Of a stretch of 64,000 bases of DNA, positions 17,189-25,810 are shown piece by piece (the stretch's first letter is position 1; every line of letters starts with the position of its first letter). The stretch is taken from NCBI GenBank assembly GCA_002869855.2, contig NEWQ02000008.1, forward strand, positions 62,001 through 126,000, given 5' to 3'. Source of the DNA: Nitrospira sp. CG24D. Its GTDB lineage: Bacteria; Nitrospirota; Nitrospiria; Nitrospirales; Nitrospiraceae. Below the pieces are notes generated by a model, which was given only the letters and a program-made list of their open reading frames with translations, made no database searches and was not told where the DNA came from. A program made the translations under genes and the position numbers.

Positions 17189-18310
17189 CTAGAGAATGAC
17201 CAGGTTGTCGCGATGGATTACTTCGTCATATTCCTGAGGCCCGATCTGTTGCTGGATGTCCTGCGTCTTCAGCCCTTTCATGCGGCCCAGCAGTTCTGAG
17301 GAGAAATTCACGAGACCTCTCGCGAATTCTTTTCCGTCCTGATTGATGCAGCTGATCGGATCGCCGGAGTCGAATTGCCCGGTGACCTCAGTAATTCCTG
17401 ATGCGAGCAGGCTCTTTCCGCGCAGGGTCAGGGCGTCGACGGCACCCTGATCGACCCGGACGTGTCCGCGCGGACGAAGGGTAAAGGCGATCCAATGCTT
17501 GCGGCTGTTCAGGCGGCGTTCCTTTGCGAGGAACAGGCTCCCGCCGGGCTCCCCTTTCAAGACTCTGGGGAGCAAGCCGGGCTGTTGGCCGTTGACGATC
17601 AATGTGGCGACGCCGTATTCACCGACCTTCTTGGCCGCGCGTACTTTCGTGGCCATGCCTCCGGTCCCCTCGAAGGTGCTGGAAGCGCCGGCTTTGCGTT
17701 CGACTTCTTCGGTGATCTCGGTAATGAGGGGGATCAGCATGGCGTCAGGGTTCTTGCGCGGATCATCCGTGAACATGCCGTCGACATCAGATAGGATGAC
17801 GAGCAGATCGGCATCGACCAGCTGCGCGACTTGGGCGGCGAGCGTATCGTTGTCACCGACGCGGATTTCTTCGACGGCGACGGTATCGTTTTCGTTGATG
17901 ATCGGCAGCACGCCGAAGCCGATCAGGGCCGTGAGCGTGTAGCGGGCATTGAGAAATCGGCGGCGGTCGGCGAGGTCCTCGTGAGTCAGCAAAATCTGGG
18001 CGACTTGAATGCCGAGCGGCTCAAACGCTTTTTCATAGGCCCACATCAGCCGGCTCTGTCCGATGGCGGCGGCGGCCTGCTTGATGGGGAGACTCTTCGG
18101 ATATTCTTTGAGCTGCAGCTTTTTGATGCCGGAAATGATGGCGCCGGACGAGACGACAAGGACCTCTCGTCCGTCTGCGCGTAACGCGGCGATTTCGCCG
18201 GCCAATCGCTCAATCTGTTCGGGGCGCAATCCGGTGGATCGGGACGCGATCAGGCTGCTCCCGACTTTCACGACAATGCGTGTGGCTTGTTTTAGGAGTT
18301 CGTCTCGCAC
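17189..18310 (-). CDS. proB: Glutamate 5-kinase
   Basis: A 373-residue enzyme for the first step of proline synthesis. The N-terminal amino-acid kinase domain begins ATRIVVKVGSSLIASRS and includes VSSGAIISG, INENDTVAVEEIRVGDNDTLAAQVA and SDVDGMFTDDP. A C-terminal PUA domain follows (about 280-365). The GTG at 18308-18310 (VRDELLKQATRIV) is preferred; a longer frame extends into obg. The gene overlaps the 3' end of obg by 19 bases, so the two are probably translationally coupled. Confidence 0.92.
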   Translation of the reverse strand: MRDELLKQATRIVVKVGSSLIASRSTGLRPEQIERLAGEIAALRADGREVLVVSSGAIISGIKKLQLKEYPKSLPIKQAAAAIGQSRLMWAYEKAFEPLGIQVAQILLTHEDLADRRRFLNARYTLTALIGFGVLPIINENDTVAVEEIRVGDNDTLAAQVAQLVDADLLVILSDVDGMFTDDPRKNPDAMLIPLITEITEEVERKAGASSTFEGTGGMATKVRAAKKVGEYGVATLIVNGQQPGLLPRVLKGEPGGSLFLAKERRLNSRKHWIAFTLRPRGHVRVDQGAVDALTLRGKSLLASGITEVTGQFDSGDPISCINQDGKEFARGLVNFSSELLGRMKGLKTQDIQQQIGPQEYDEVIHRDNLVIL

Positions 18311-19317
18311 GGCGTCGTCCTCAGGGAGTCGACTTGTTTCCCGACATACGCAATGAGTTCGGTGAGCCCTTTCCGGGTGGCGGCCGACACGGGAAAACAC
18401 TTGTACTTGCGCTTTTTGCAGTAGGCTTGGAGCTGGCTCAGGCGGTCGGACGTTCCGCTGATATCAATTTTGGTGGCCACGATCGCACAGGGGCGGTGGT
18501 TCAACGATTCGTCGTAGGCATCCAATTCCTGACGCATGACCTCCAGGCTCTGGACCGGTTCGTCCGGCGCCCATTCGGACACGTCCACGAGGTGGAGGAT
18601 CATCGCGGTGCGTTCGATGTGCCGGAGAAACTGAAAGCCGAGGCCCTTCCCTTCGGAGGCGCCTTCGATCAACCCGGGAATATCGGCGACGACAAAGCTG
18701 CGGTCTGTCCCCCAGCGGACGACGCCGAGGTTTGGAATCAGCGTGGTGAAGGGATAGTCGGCAATCTTGGGACGGGCAGATGAAATCGCGGCGATGAGGG
18801 TCGATTTTCCGGCGTTCGGAAAGCCGACGAGCCCGACGTCTGCCAGAAGCTTGAGCTCGAGGCGGAGGTGCTTTTCTTCGCCCTCGGTGCCGTGTTCGAA
18901 GTGGGTCGGTACGCGGTTCGTGGGGGTTGCAAAGTGGCTATTGCCGCGTCCGCCGCGTCCGCCATGAGCAATGACGACGCTCTCTCCGTTGGTGACCAGA
19001 TCGGCCAGGACTTCGCCGGTCTCCTGATCGTAAATCACGGTGCCGACGGGGAGTGCGACGGTGACGGGCTTGCCGCGGCGTCCGCTGCAATGGGAGGCGC
19101 CGCCGTGCCGTCCGTCTTCGGCTTCGTAATGTTTCTGATAGCGGAGGTCGAGCAGGGTCGTGAGTCGATGTGAGGCGGTGAAGATGACGTCGCCGCCGTT
19201 TCCGCCGTCGCCGCCGTCCGGTCCGCCGCGCGGAACAAACATTTCTCGACGGAAACTGCCCGAGCCGTCTCCGCCTCGCCCGGCTTTTACAAAGACCTTT
19301 ACTTCGTCGACAAACAT
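18292..19317 (-). CDS. obgE: Obg/CgtA GTPase
   Basis: A 341-residue ribosome-associated GTPase involved in 50S assembly and stress control. The Gly-rich Obg fold occupies 1-157 (FVDEVKVFVKAGRGGDGS, RGGPDGGDGGNGGDV). The G domain has G1 GFPNAGKST, the switch region YPFTTLIPNLG, G3 DIPGLIEGASEGKGLG and an IVATKID-type G4 (seen as IVATKIDIS). It sits in the conserved rplU-rpmA-obg order. The gap to rpmA (103 bases) contains a long inverted repeat at 19348-19379. Confidence 0.95.
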   Translation of the reverse strand: MFVDEVKVFVKAGRGGDGSGSFRREMFVPRGGPDGGDGGNGGDVIFTASHRLTTLLDLRYQKHYEAEDGRHGGASHCSGRRGKPVTVALPVGTVIYDQETGEVLADLVTNGESVVIAHGGRGGRGNSHFATPTNRVPTHFEHGTEGEEKHLRLELKLLADVGLVGFPNAGKSTLIAAISSARPKIADYPFTTLIPNLGVVRWGTDRSFVVADIPGLIEGASEGKGLGFQFLRHIERTAMILHLVDVSEWAPDEPVQSLEVMRQELDAYDESLNHRPCAIVATKIDISGTSDRLSQLQAYCKKRKYKCFPVSAATRKGLTELIAYVGKQVDSLRTTPCETNS

Positions 19318-19347
19318 GGCATGTCCCCGTTCAGAGTCGAGAGTATA

Positions 19348-19379
19348 CCTGACCCTGCCCCCGATAGGGGAGGGTCAGG
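19348..19379. repeat. Inverted repeat between rpmA and obg
   Basis: CCTGACCCT at 19348-19356 pairs with AGGGTCAGG at 19371-19379, extended inward by CCCC/GGGG around a CGAT loop. The T-run (GGTTTTTG) is on the plus-strand side, so it is not a standard terminator for the minus-strand operon. It may attenuate transcription, act as an RNA-processing site between rpmA and obg, or be a repeat-family member. Confidence 0.6.
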
Positions 19380-19420
19380 TTGGTTTTTGAGCCGAGTAGT
19401 GATCGCGAAAGAAAAGAGAG

Positions 19421-19684
19421 CTAGGCTTTGGCAGGGGCAGGGTAGACACTGACTTTTCGTCGGTCTTCTCCACCTTCGAATTTCACAACGCCGGTTACTC
19501 GCGCGAACAATGTGTGATCCCGTCCGAGATCGACATTAAACCCTGGGAAAAACTTGGTTCCACGTTGACGGACGATGATGCTGCCGGCCTTGACGGTTTC
19601 GCCGCCATAGGCCTTTACGCCCAAATACTGTGGGTTACTGTCCCGTCCGTTCCGTGACGATCCGCCGCCTTTGTTTGTTGCCAT
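19421..19684 (-). CDS. rpmA: 50S ribosomal protein L27
   Basis: An 87-residue protein with the conserved N-terminus [19 protein letters not shown] and [22 protein letters not shown]. The N-terminal tail reaches the peptidyl-transferase centre. It follows rplU with a 24-base gap. Confidence 0.97.
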   Translation of the reverse strand: MATNKGGGSSRNGRDSNPQYLGVKAYGGETVKAGSIIVRQRGTKFFPGFNVDLGRDHTLFARVTGVVKFEGGEDRRKVSVYPAPAKA

Positions 19685-19708
19685 GGCAGGTCCTTCTCAA
19701 TAAAGTGC

Positions 19709-20023
19709 TTATGCCGTTGCAATGCCGGTGATGCGCAGGCTCGTAAAGCCCTGACGATGTCCGCGTGTGCGCCGGTAGTTCTTGCGTCGCTTCTTCTTGA
19801 ATACGGTGATCGAGCGGGTGCGTCCGTGTCGGACGATTTCCGCCGTGACTTTCGCGCCCTTCACCAGAGGTTGTCCGATGACCACCCCGCCGTCTCCGTG
19901 CACGAGCCGGACTTGGTCGAGCTCAATCGTTGATCCCACATCGCCTTCAAGTGTGGCCACCTGCAACAGTGACCCAGACTCGACTCGATACTGTTTCCCG
20001 CCTGTTTCAATAATCGCGTACAT
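19709..20023 (-). CDS. rplU: 50S ribosomal protein L21
   Basis: A 104-residue protein with MYAIIETGGKQYRVESG at the start and the basic FKKKRRKNYRRTRGHRQ motif near the C-terminus. It is the first gene of the rplU-rpmA-obg-proB-nadD-rsfS-lapB series and has a near-consensus promoter at 20054-20083. Confidence 0.97.
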   Translation of the reverse strand: MYAIIETGGKQYRVESGSLLQVATLEGDVGSTIELDQVRLVHGDGGVVIGQPLVKGAKVTAEIVRHGRTRSITVFKKKRRKNYRRTRGHRQGFTSLRITGIATA

Positions 20024-20053
20024 GTCCTATGTCTCCTCCAAAGCAGAACGGCT

Positions 20054-20083
20054 CATATAACAGAGGGGTGATCCGAGTGTCAA
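20054..20083 (-). promoter_or_regulatory. Strong promoter of the rplU operon
   Basis: On the minus strand a perfect TTGACA (20078-20083) is separated by 18 bases from TATATG (20054-20059). It lies about 30 bases upstream of rplU. No additional structured leader is obvious in this short 5' region. Confidence 0.75.
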
Positions 20084-20257
20084 GCGAATGACCCGGACTT
20101 CTCTCAGAACCCGTCCATTGTTGTGACCGGTGCAGGTTCCTTCCTTCCCCCTTTTGGGGGCTAGGAGCGCGTCAGTCATTGCAGTACTCTGAGATTCTCC
20201 CAAGCAGCCGTACGACCGGCTATGTATACCAGACTTTTACCTGGCGAGGTGAGCGAC

Positions 20258-20602
20258 ATGCCCCAAGCGACACGATTTGTCATTCGAACCTACCATCGTA
20301 TTCCTGTCCGGTGTCTCCTCTATTACATGGGGGGAGAATTTCTCGGTAAGGGGACGGTGGTGAATATGTCGCGGAACGGGATGCGAGTCCTGGGTGATCA
20401 TCAGGTGGTGCCAGGCATGGAGCTGGTCCTGCGTCTTTCGCTTCCTGATAAAGACGAGCCCGTGGAAATTCAGCGGGTAGTCGTCCGATGGGTGCGCGGC
20501 CTGCTTTTCGGAGCCAAGATTGTGACGCTGGCCCCGGACGGCGAGGAACGGGTGGGGAGCTTCTTAAGTGCTCGGCTGCGGTCTTACTGCGCCTCGTCCT
20601 AG
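20258..20602 (+). CDS. PilZ domain protein
   Basis: A 114-residue single-domain PilZ protein, a probable cyclic-di-GMP receptor. The YHRIPVR segment supplies the RxxxR motif and NMSRNGMRV supplies the (D/N)xSxxG motif, about 28 residues apart. The frame is open from an ATG at 20222, but the ATG at 20258 (MPQATRFVIR) has GAGGTGAG at a good distance. It is monocistronic, upstream of ilvE. Together with the HD-GYP protein at 3764 it is one of two c-di-GMP-related genes in the window. Confidence 0.8.
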   Translation: MPQATRFVIRTYHRIPVRCLLYYMGGEFLGKGTVVNMSRNGMRVLGDHQVVPGMELVLRLSLPDKDEPVEIQRVVVRWVRGLLFGAKIVTLAPDGEERVGSFLSARLRSYCASS

Positions 20603-20662
20603 CTATCCTTTCCACGGCAGGGTATTCCCCCGAGCAAAGTGCACAAGGAGGCTGGGGCTTGC

Positions 20663-20691
20663 TTGACCCCTATCAAGGCCCAGGCTATAGT
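20663..20691 (+). promoter_or_regulatory. Promoter of ilvE
   Basis: TTGACC (20663-20668), a 17-base spacer and TATAGT (20686-20691) lie about 54 bases upstream of the ilvE ATG. Confidence 0.65.
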
Positions 20692-20744
20692 TTGCGCACG
20701 TTTTCGCCGCCAGTGGTGATTCGTTTACAGAGGAGTGTTCGTCG

Positions 20745-22064
20745 ATGTTAGAGCCTGTTGACAAGATCTGGATGGACGGCAAGTTGGTTCCGTGGGCTGA
20801 GGCCAACGTCCATATTCTGACGCATTCCCTACACTATGGGTTGGCCGCATTCGAGGGAATCCGTTGTTACAAGGGTAAATCAGGGTCCGCGATCTTCCGT
20901 CTTCAGGAGCATGTTGACCGGCTGTTTGATTCTGCGCATATCGGGATGATGGAGATGCCGTACGATCGCAAGCAGATCGCCGAGGCGATTGTGGAGACGG
21001 TACGGGCGAACCGTTTGGATGCTTGCTACATTCGGCCCTTGGTCTACATCGGTTATGGAGCGATGGGCGTGCATCCCGGCAACAATCCGATCAGAGTGGC
21101 GGTGGCCGCTTGGCGGTGGGGGGCCTATCTCGGTGACGAGGCGTTGGCCAACGGGATGCGTGCGCGGGTGTCGTCCTTCACCCGGCATCATGTGAACGTG
21201 TCGATGACGCGGGGGAAAATTTCCGGGTACTACGTGAACTCGATCCTGGCTAAGCGCGAGGCCAAAGCCGATGGGTATGATGAAGCCATCATGCTTGATC
21301 CTGAGGGATACGTGGCTGAAGGCACGGGTGAGAATATATTTATCGTGCGTCGCGGGAAAATCAAAACCACGCCTTTGACGTCTATTCTTGAAGGCATTAC
21401 GCGAAACTCGATTATCGACATGGCGCGGGAACGCAATATTCCTGTGACGGAAGAGCGGTTTACCCGCGACGAAATGTATTTGGCCGACGAAGTGTTCGTC
21501 ACCGGCGTCGGCTCGTCCACCACCTACCCCGACTACAAACCCGCGCCCTTCATCGTCGCATCGCAAGCTGCCGGCGTCGACATGGTCACCGTGGTCACCG
21601 AAGGCATCTTCAGCTATTGCAGCCTGAAGGTGAAGATCGACACCGACCGCTACCTCGGCCCCGAGCAGGCGAATGTGCGCTGCCAGGGCGAGGTGGTGGG
21701 CCATGTGACGACGGCCGAATACGGCTCGCAGATGCTGTCGCTCGGAGGAGTGCACCACCTCACCGGCGGCAGCAAAAAAGAGGGACGCATCACGGTCGAG
21801 ATGATGGAGCAACTGGGCAACCGCGCGGCCGTCGAGTTCAACATCGACGACGGTTCGCAACTGCGCTTGCAGGCTGGCCGCGCGCCCATCGTCAACGGCG
21901 TTGAAGAACAACGCATGCGGGTCGGCTGCGGGTCGGCGACGATCGGCATTTTCGCGAAGCAGTTTTTCGGCATCGCCGACGAGGTGGTGGTGGTCGACGA
22001 CCACATCACCGGCGTGCTCACCGAACACCAGGCCGGGCGCTGCCTGGACATGCGTGCAGATTGA
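20745..22064 (+). CDS. ilvE: Chimeric ORF: branched-chain aminotransferase lacking its C-terminus, fused to a 6-hydroxynicotinate reductase-like fragment
   Basis: A 439-codon frame in two parts. Residues 1 to about 252 are a class IV aminotransferase (IlvE): THSLHYGLAAFEGIRCYKG, the PLP Lys in RGKISGYYVNSILAKREA, and EGTGENIFIVR. At EVFVTG the IlvE sequence should continue with a TAAE-type motif that binds the PLP phosphate; instead it runs in frame into VGSSTTYPDYKPAPFIV, HVTTAEYGSQMLSLGG, HHLTGGSKKEGRITVEMM and VVDDHITGVLTEHQAGRCLDM. From memory that second part matches the middle of 6-hydroxynicotinate reductase of Proteobacteria; this was not searched. From about 21490 to 22055 codon use becomes strongly G/C-ending. 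About 55 IlvE residues are missing, so the product should not be a working aminotransferase. Misassembly and real recombination are both possible. Confidence 0.75.
   Translation: MLEPVDKIWMDGKLVPWAEANVHILTHSLHYGLAAFEGIRCYKGKSGSAIFRLQEHVDRLFDSAHIGMMEMPYDRKQIAEAIVETVRANRLDACYIRPLVYIGYGAMGVHPGNNPIRVAVAAWRWGAYLGDEALANGMRARVSSFTRHHVNVSMTRGKISGYYVNSILAKREAKADGYDEAIMLDPEGYVAEGTGENIFIVRRGKIKTTPLTSILEGITRNSIIDMARERNIPVTEERFTRDEMYLADEVFVTGVGSSTTYPDYKPAPFIVASQAAGVDMVTVVTEGIFSYCSLKVKIDTDRYLGPEQANVRCQGEVVGHVTTAEYGSQMLSLGGVHHLTGGSKKEGRITVEMMEQLGNRAAVEFNIDDGSQLRLQAGRAPIVNGVEEQRMRVGCGSATIGIFAKQFFGIADEVVVVDDHITGVLTEHQAGRCLDMRAD
21490..22055 (+). other. Foreign high-GC segment inside the ilvE frame
   Basis: Third codon positions become almost uniformly C or G (runs of GAC, CTC, ACC, GCC) and the encoded protein changes family at once. 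The left join lies in a stretch coding for FVTG that could belong to either gene, which suggests microhomology. The right join is at about the codon for the last Met of LDM, after which the sequence returns to local composition 30-40 bases before the secG stop codon. Confidence 0.65.
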
Positions 22065-22091
22065 AGGTAAGAACTGACTGAAGACGTTGGA

Positions 22092-22442
22092 TTAATGCGC
22101 TGCTGCCGGAGCATCTCCCGCCGGATGCGATTCTGTCGTGGGGACCGGAGGAACTGCAGGGGCGGACGAAGTTTCTTTTGGCTTGAGATCGATCACGGTT
22201 GACGCGAAGTTCCGCTGCTTGGCGAGAATGGCCAGGCTGAACGACGTCAGCATAAATACGGCGGCCACGCCGACGGTCAGTTTGCTCAAGAAGTTTGCAG
22301 GGCCGCGGCTCCCGAAGACGGTCTGACTCGATCCGCCGAAGGACGCGCCGATTTCTGCTCCCTTCCCCGATTGCAGCAAAATTGCGCCGATCATCAGGAA
22401 ACAGACAAACACATGAAGAATGACTACCAGCGTATACAACAT
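22092..22442 (-). CDS. secG: Preprotein translocase subunit SecG
   Basis: A 116-residue inner-membrane subunit of the SecYEG channel. It has two membrane segments (about 3-22 and 52-73) with the conserved cytoplasmic loop LLQSGKGAEIGASFGGSSQTVFG. A Pro/Ala/Ser-rich tail follows. It is the last gene of gap-pgk-tpiA-secG, starting 2 bases after the tpiA stop; tpiA-secG linkage is common in bacteria. Confidence 0.93.
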   Translation of the reverse strand: MLYTLVVILHVFVCFLMIGAILLQSGKGAEIGASFGGSSQTVFGSRGPANFLSKLTVGVAAVFMLTSFSLAILAKQRNFASTVIDLKPKETSSAPAVPPVPTTESHPAGDAPAAAH

Positions 22443-22444
22443 GC

Positions 22445-23218
22445 TTAATGCCCCGTTCGTTTTTGTGCGAGAGTGGCGATACTAGCAAAGGACTCGACCT
22501 TGAGGCAAGCCCCACCGACCAATGCGCCGTCGATCTCTTCAGAAGCGAGGAAATCTGCCACGTTTTGTGGCGTGACGCTGCCGCCATATAAAATTCTGGT
22601 TCCCTGTGCAACAGCGGGAGACCATTCCTGCTGCAAAAACCGTCTGATGGTCTGATGCACTGGAATTGCCTGTTCCGGCGATGCGGCTTTTCCCGTTCCG
22701 ATTGCCCAGACCGGCTCGTAGGCAATTGTGAGTTCGGCCAGTTGTGTGGCTTCGAATCCTGCCAGGCTTCCCTTGAGCTGTCCGGTGATGATCTCCGTCG
22801 TGCGTCCCGCTTCACGTTGGTCCAACGATTCCCCAACGCAGAGGATTGGCTTGAGCCCGTGCCGGAAGGCTGCGGCGAGTTTTTTCTGTATGACGTCGTC
22901 ACCTTCGCGAAACAGGGCGCGCCGCTCAGAATGTCCGAGAATGACGTACTGGCAGCCAAGATCCTTCAGCATTGGCGCAGAGACTTCGCCGGTATACGCG
23001 CCGTGGTCCTCCCAGTGGAGGTTTTGACCAGCCAGCCGAATAGATGGCTCGCCTTCCAGTGCGTGGCGAACGGAGTCTAATGCGGTAAACGGTGGCGCGA
23101 TGACAATCTCTACGGCAGGCGAGGTCATATTCTGCTGGACTAACTCGCGAGCAAATGCCGCCGCCTCTGAGGCGGTCTTGTTCATTTTCCAATTGCCGGC
23201 GATCAGGGGTATGCGCAC
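22445..23218 (-). CDS. tpiA: Triosephosphate isomerase
   Basis: A 257-residue TIM-barrel enzyme interconverting DHAP and glyceraldehyde 3-phosphate. Catalytic elements are visible: GNWKMNK (Lys), ILGHSERR (His), AYEPVWAIGTG (Glu and loop 6) and ILYGGSVTPQN. The start is the GTG at 23216-23218 (VRIPLIAGNWKMNK); the frame upstream overlaps pgk and lacks family similarity. Confidence 0.94.
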   Translation of the reverse strand: MRIPLIAGNWKMNKTASEAAAFARELVQQNMTSPAVEIVIAPPFTALDSVRHALEGEPSIRLAGQNLHWEDHGAYTGEVSAPMLKDLGCQYVILGHSERRALFREGDDVIQKKLAAAFRHGLKPILCVGESLDQREAGRTTEIITGQLKGSLAGFEATQLAELTIAYEPVWAIGTGKAASPEQAIPVHQTIRRFLQQEWSPAVAQGTRILYGGSVTPQNVADFLASEEIDGALVGGACLKVESFASIATLAQKRTGH

Positions 23219-23261
23219 GGTATCCTTTAGTCTGGCTTGTTCCGGGAGCAGATCCAGAGGG

Positions 23262-24461
23262 CTAGATCGCTCGATCCGGAAGCGCGACCAACCCTGGGAG
23301 CTGTTTGCCTTCCAGAAGTTCGAGGGCTGCGCCACCACCGGTTGAAATAAAGGAGATGCTGTCCGATTCTCCTGCCCGGTGAATGGCCATGGCGGTTTCA
23401 CCGCCGCCGACGATCGTCAAGGCGTAGGCATTGCCGACCGCGTGGGCAATAGACAGTGTGCCGCGGGCGAAGGCATCGATTTCAAACATTCCCATCGGAC
23501 CGTTCCAGAGAATCGTTTTAGCATCCTGCAGGGCTTCGCTGAATAACTTTACAGACGCCGGTCCGATATCCAGGCCATACCAACCTTTGGGAATTTCTTG
23601 TACGGGAACAATCTTCGTTTCAGCGCCGGGCTCACGGCTGGCGGCGACGACGCAATCGACAGGGAGATAGAATTTCACTCCCCGTGAGAGGGCATGCTCC
23701 TCAATCCCTCGTGCAAAATCGAGCATGTCTTTTTCAACGAGGGAGTTGCCGATTTCCAGGCCCTTGGCTTTCAGGAAGGTGAAGGCCATGCCGCCGCCGA
23801 TAATGACTTTGTCGACGCGCTTTCCCAGGTTTTCGATGACGCCGATTTTCCCGGACACCTTGGCGCCGCCAAGGATGGCGACGAACGGGCGTACTGGGTT
23901 TGCCACGGCGCCTTCCAGGTACTCGATTTCTTTCTTCAGAAGCGCGCCGGCCGCCGAGGCTTTGATGAACTTGGTAATGCCGACCGTCGAGGCATGGGCC
24001 CGGTGAGCGGCTCCAAAGGCGTCGTTCACGAAGACATCGCCCAGCGCCGCGAGGGCTTTTGCGAAGGCGTCATCGTTCTGTTCTTCACCGGGGTGAAAGC
24101 GAAGATTTTCCAGCAGCATCACGTCGCCCGGATTCATTTTGGCAACCAGTTTCTCGACGGCGGGACCGATACAGTCCGGCGCGAAAATCACTTCTTTGCC
24201 GAGCAACCGGCTCAGCCGCTTCGCCACTGGGGCCAAACTGAACTTCGGGTCAAACGCTCCCTTAGGGCGTCCCAGGTGAGAGCAGAGAATAACTTTGGCG
24301 CCTTCGTCGACAACGCGGTTGATCGTCGGTAGTGTTGAACGGATGCGGGTGTCATCGGTGATTTGAAGCGACTCGTCGAGGGGGACGTTAAAGTCCGCGC
24401 GGATGATCACGCGCTTCCCACGAAGCTTGACGTCGTCGATGGTTTGCTTTCGCAAATTCAT
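23262..24461 (-). CDS. pgk: Phosphoglycerate kinase
   Basis: A 399-residue glycolytic/gluconeogenic kinase. Motifs: [14 protein letters not shown] at the N-terminus, [51 protein letters not shown] and the C-terminal GGGETAM plus [15 protein letters not shown]. Length and motifs are typical. It lies between gap and tpiA in the same direction. Confidence 0.96.
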   Translation of the reverse strand: MNLRKQTIDDVKLRGKRVIIRADFNVPLDESLQITDDTRIRSTLPTINRVVDEGAKVILCSHLGRPKGAFDPKFSLAPVAKRLSRLLGKEVIFAPDCIGPAVEKLVAKMNPGDVMLLENLRFHPGEEQNDDAFAKALAALGDVFVNDAFGAAHRAHASTVGITKFIKASAAGALLKKEIEYLEGAVANPVRPFVAILGGAKVSGKIGVIENLGKRVDKVIIGGGMAFTFLKAKGLEIGNSLVEKDMLDFARGIEEHALSRGVKFYLPVDCVVAASREPGAETKIVPVQEIPKGWYGLDIGPASVKLFSEALQDAKTILWNGPMGMFEIDAFARGTLSIAHAVGNAYALTIVGGGETAMAIHRAGESDSISFISTGGGAALELLEGKQLPGLVALPDRAI

Positions 24462-24536
24462 GAGAGCTCCTTCAGGGGCCTCCGCCGCAGTTCGCGCTCA
24501 GACCTGCGCCTGCGTGAACGCCGAATCGCCCAATGG

Positions 24537-25589
<1,053 letters not shown>

Positions 25590-25610
25590 TCACCGGCAAT
25601 CGTGTTCGCG

Positions 25611-25639
25611 ATAGTATCGGCGGTCTGAACCCTTGTCAA
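25611..25639 (-). promoter_or_regulatory. Promoter of gap-pgk-tpiA-secG
   Basis: On the minus strand a perfect TTGACA (25634-25639), a 17-base spacer and TACTAT (25611-25616) lie about 60 bases upstream of the gap start codon. Confidence 0.7.
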
Positions 25640-25810
25640 GCTATACGAAGGTAGGAATACGTGAAGAAACTCCAGCAATTAAGGCATTTTCGCGAAGCTC
25701 GACATCAGTAGAAACAAGGGGACTGTGCTGTGCAAGCCGGGTTGCTTCTGCGGATCTCTCTTCGCTAGAGTTCCGACTGGAAAGATTGATGTGTGGGAGG
25801 TGAGGTACGG

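Noticed and set aside
20880..22028. 382-codon minus-strand frame opposite ilvE
   Set aside because: It is His/Arg-rich and lies antisense to a recognisable aminotransferase; a shadow caused by high GC.
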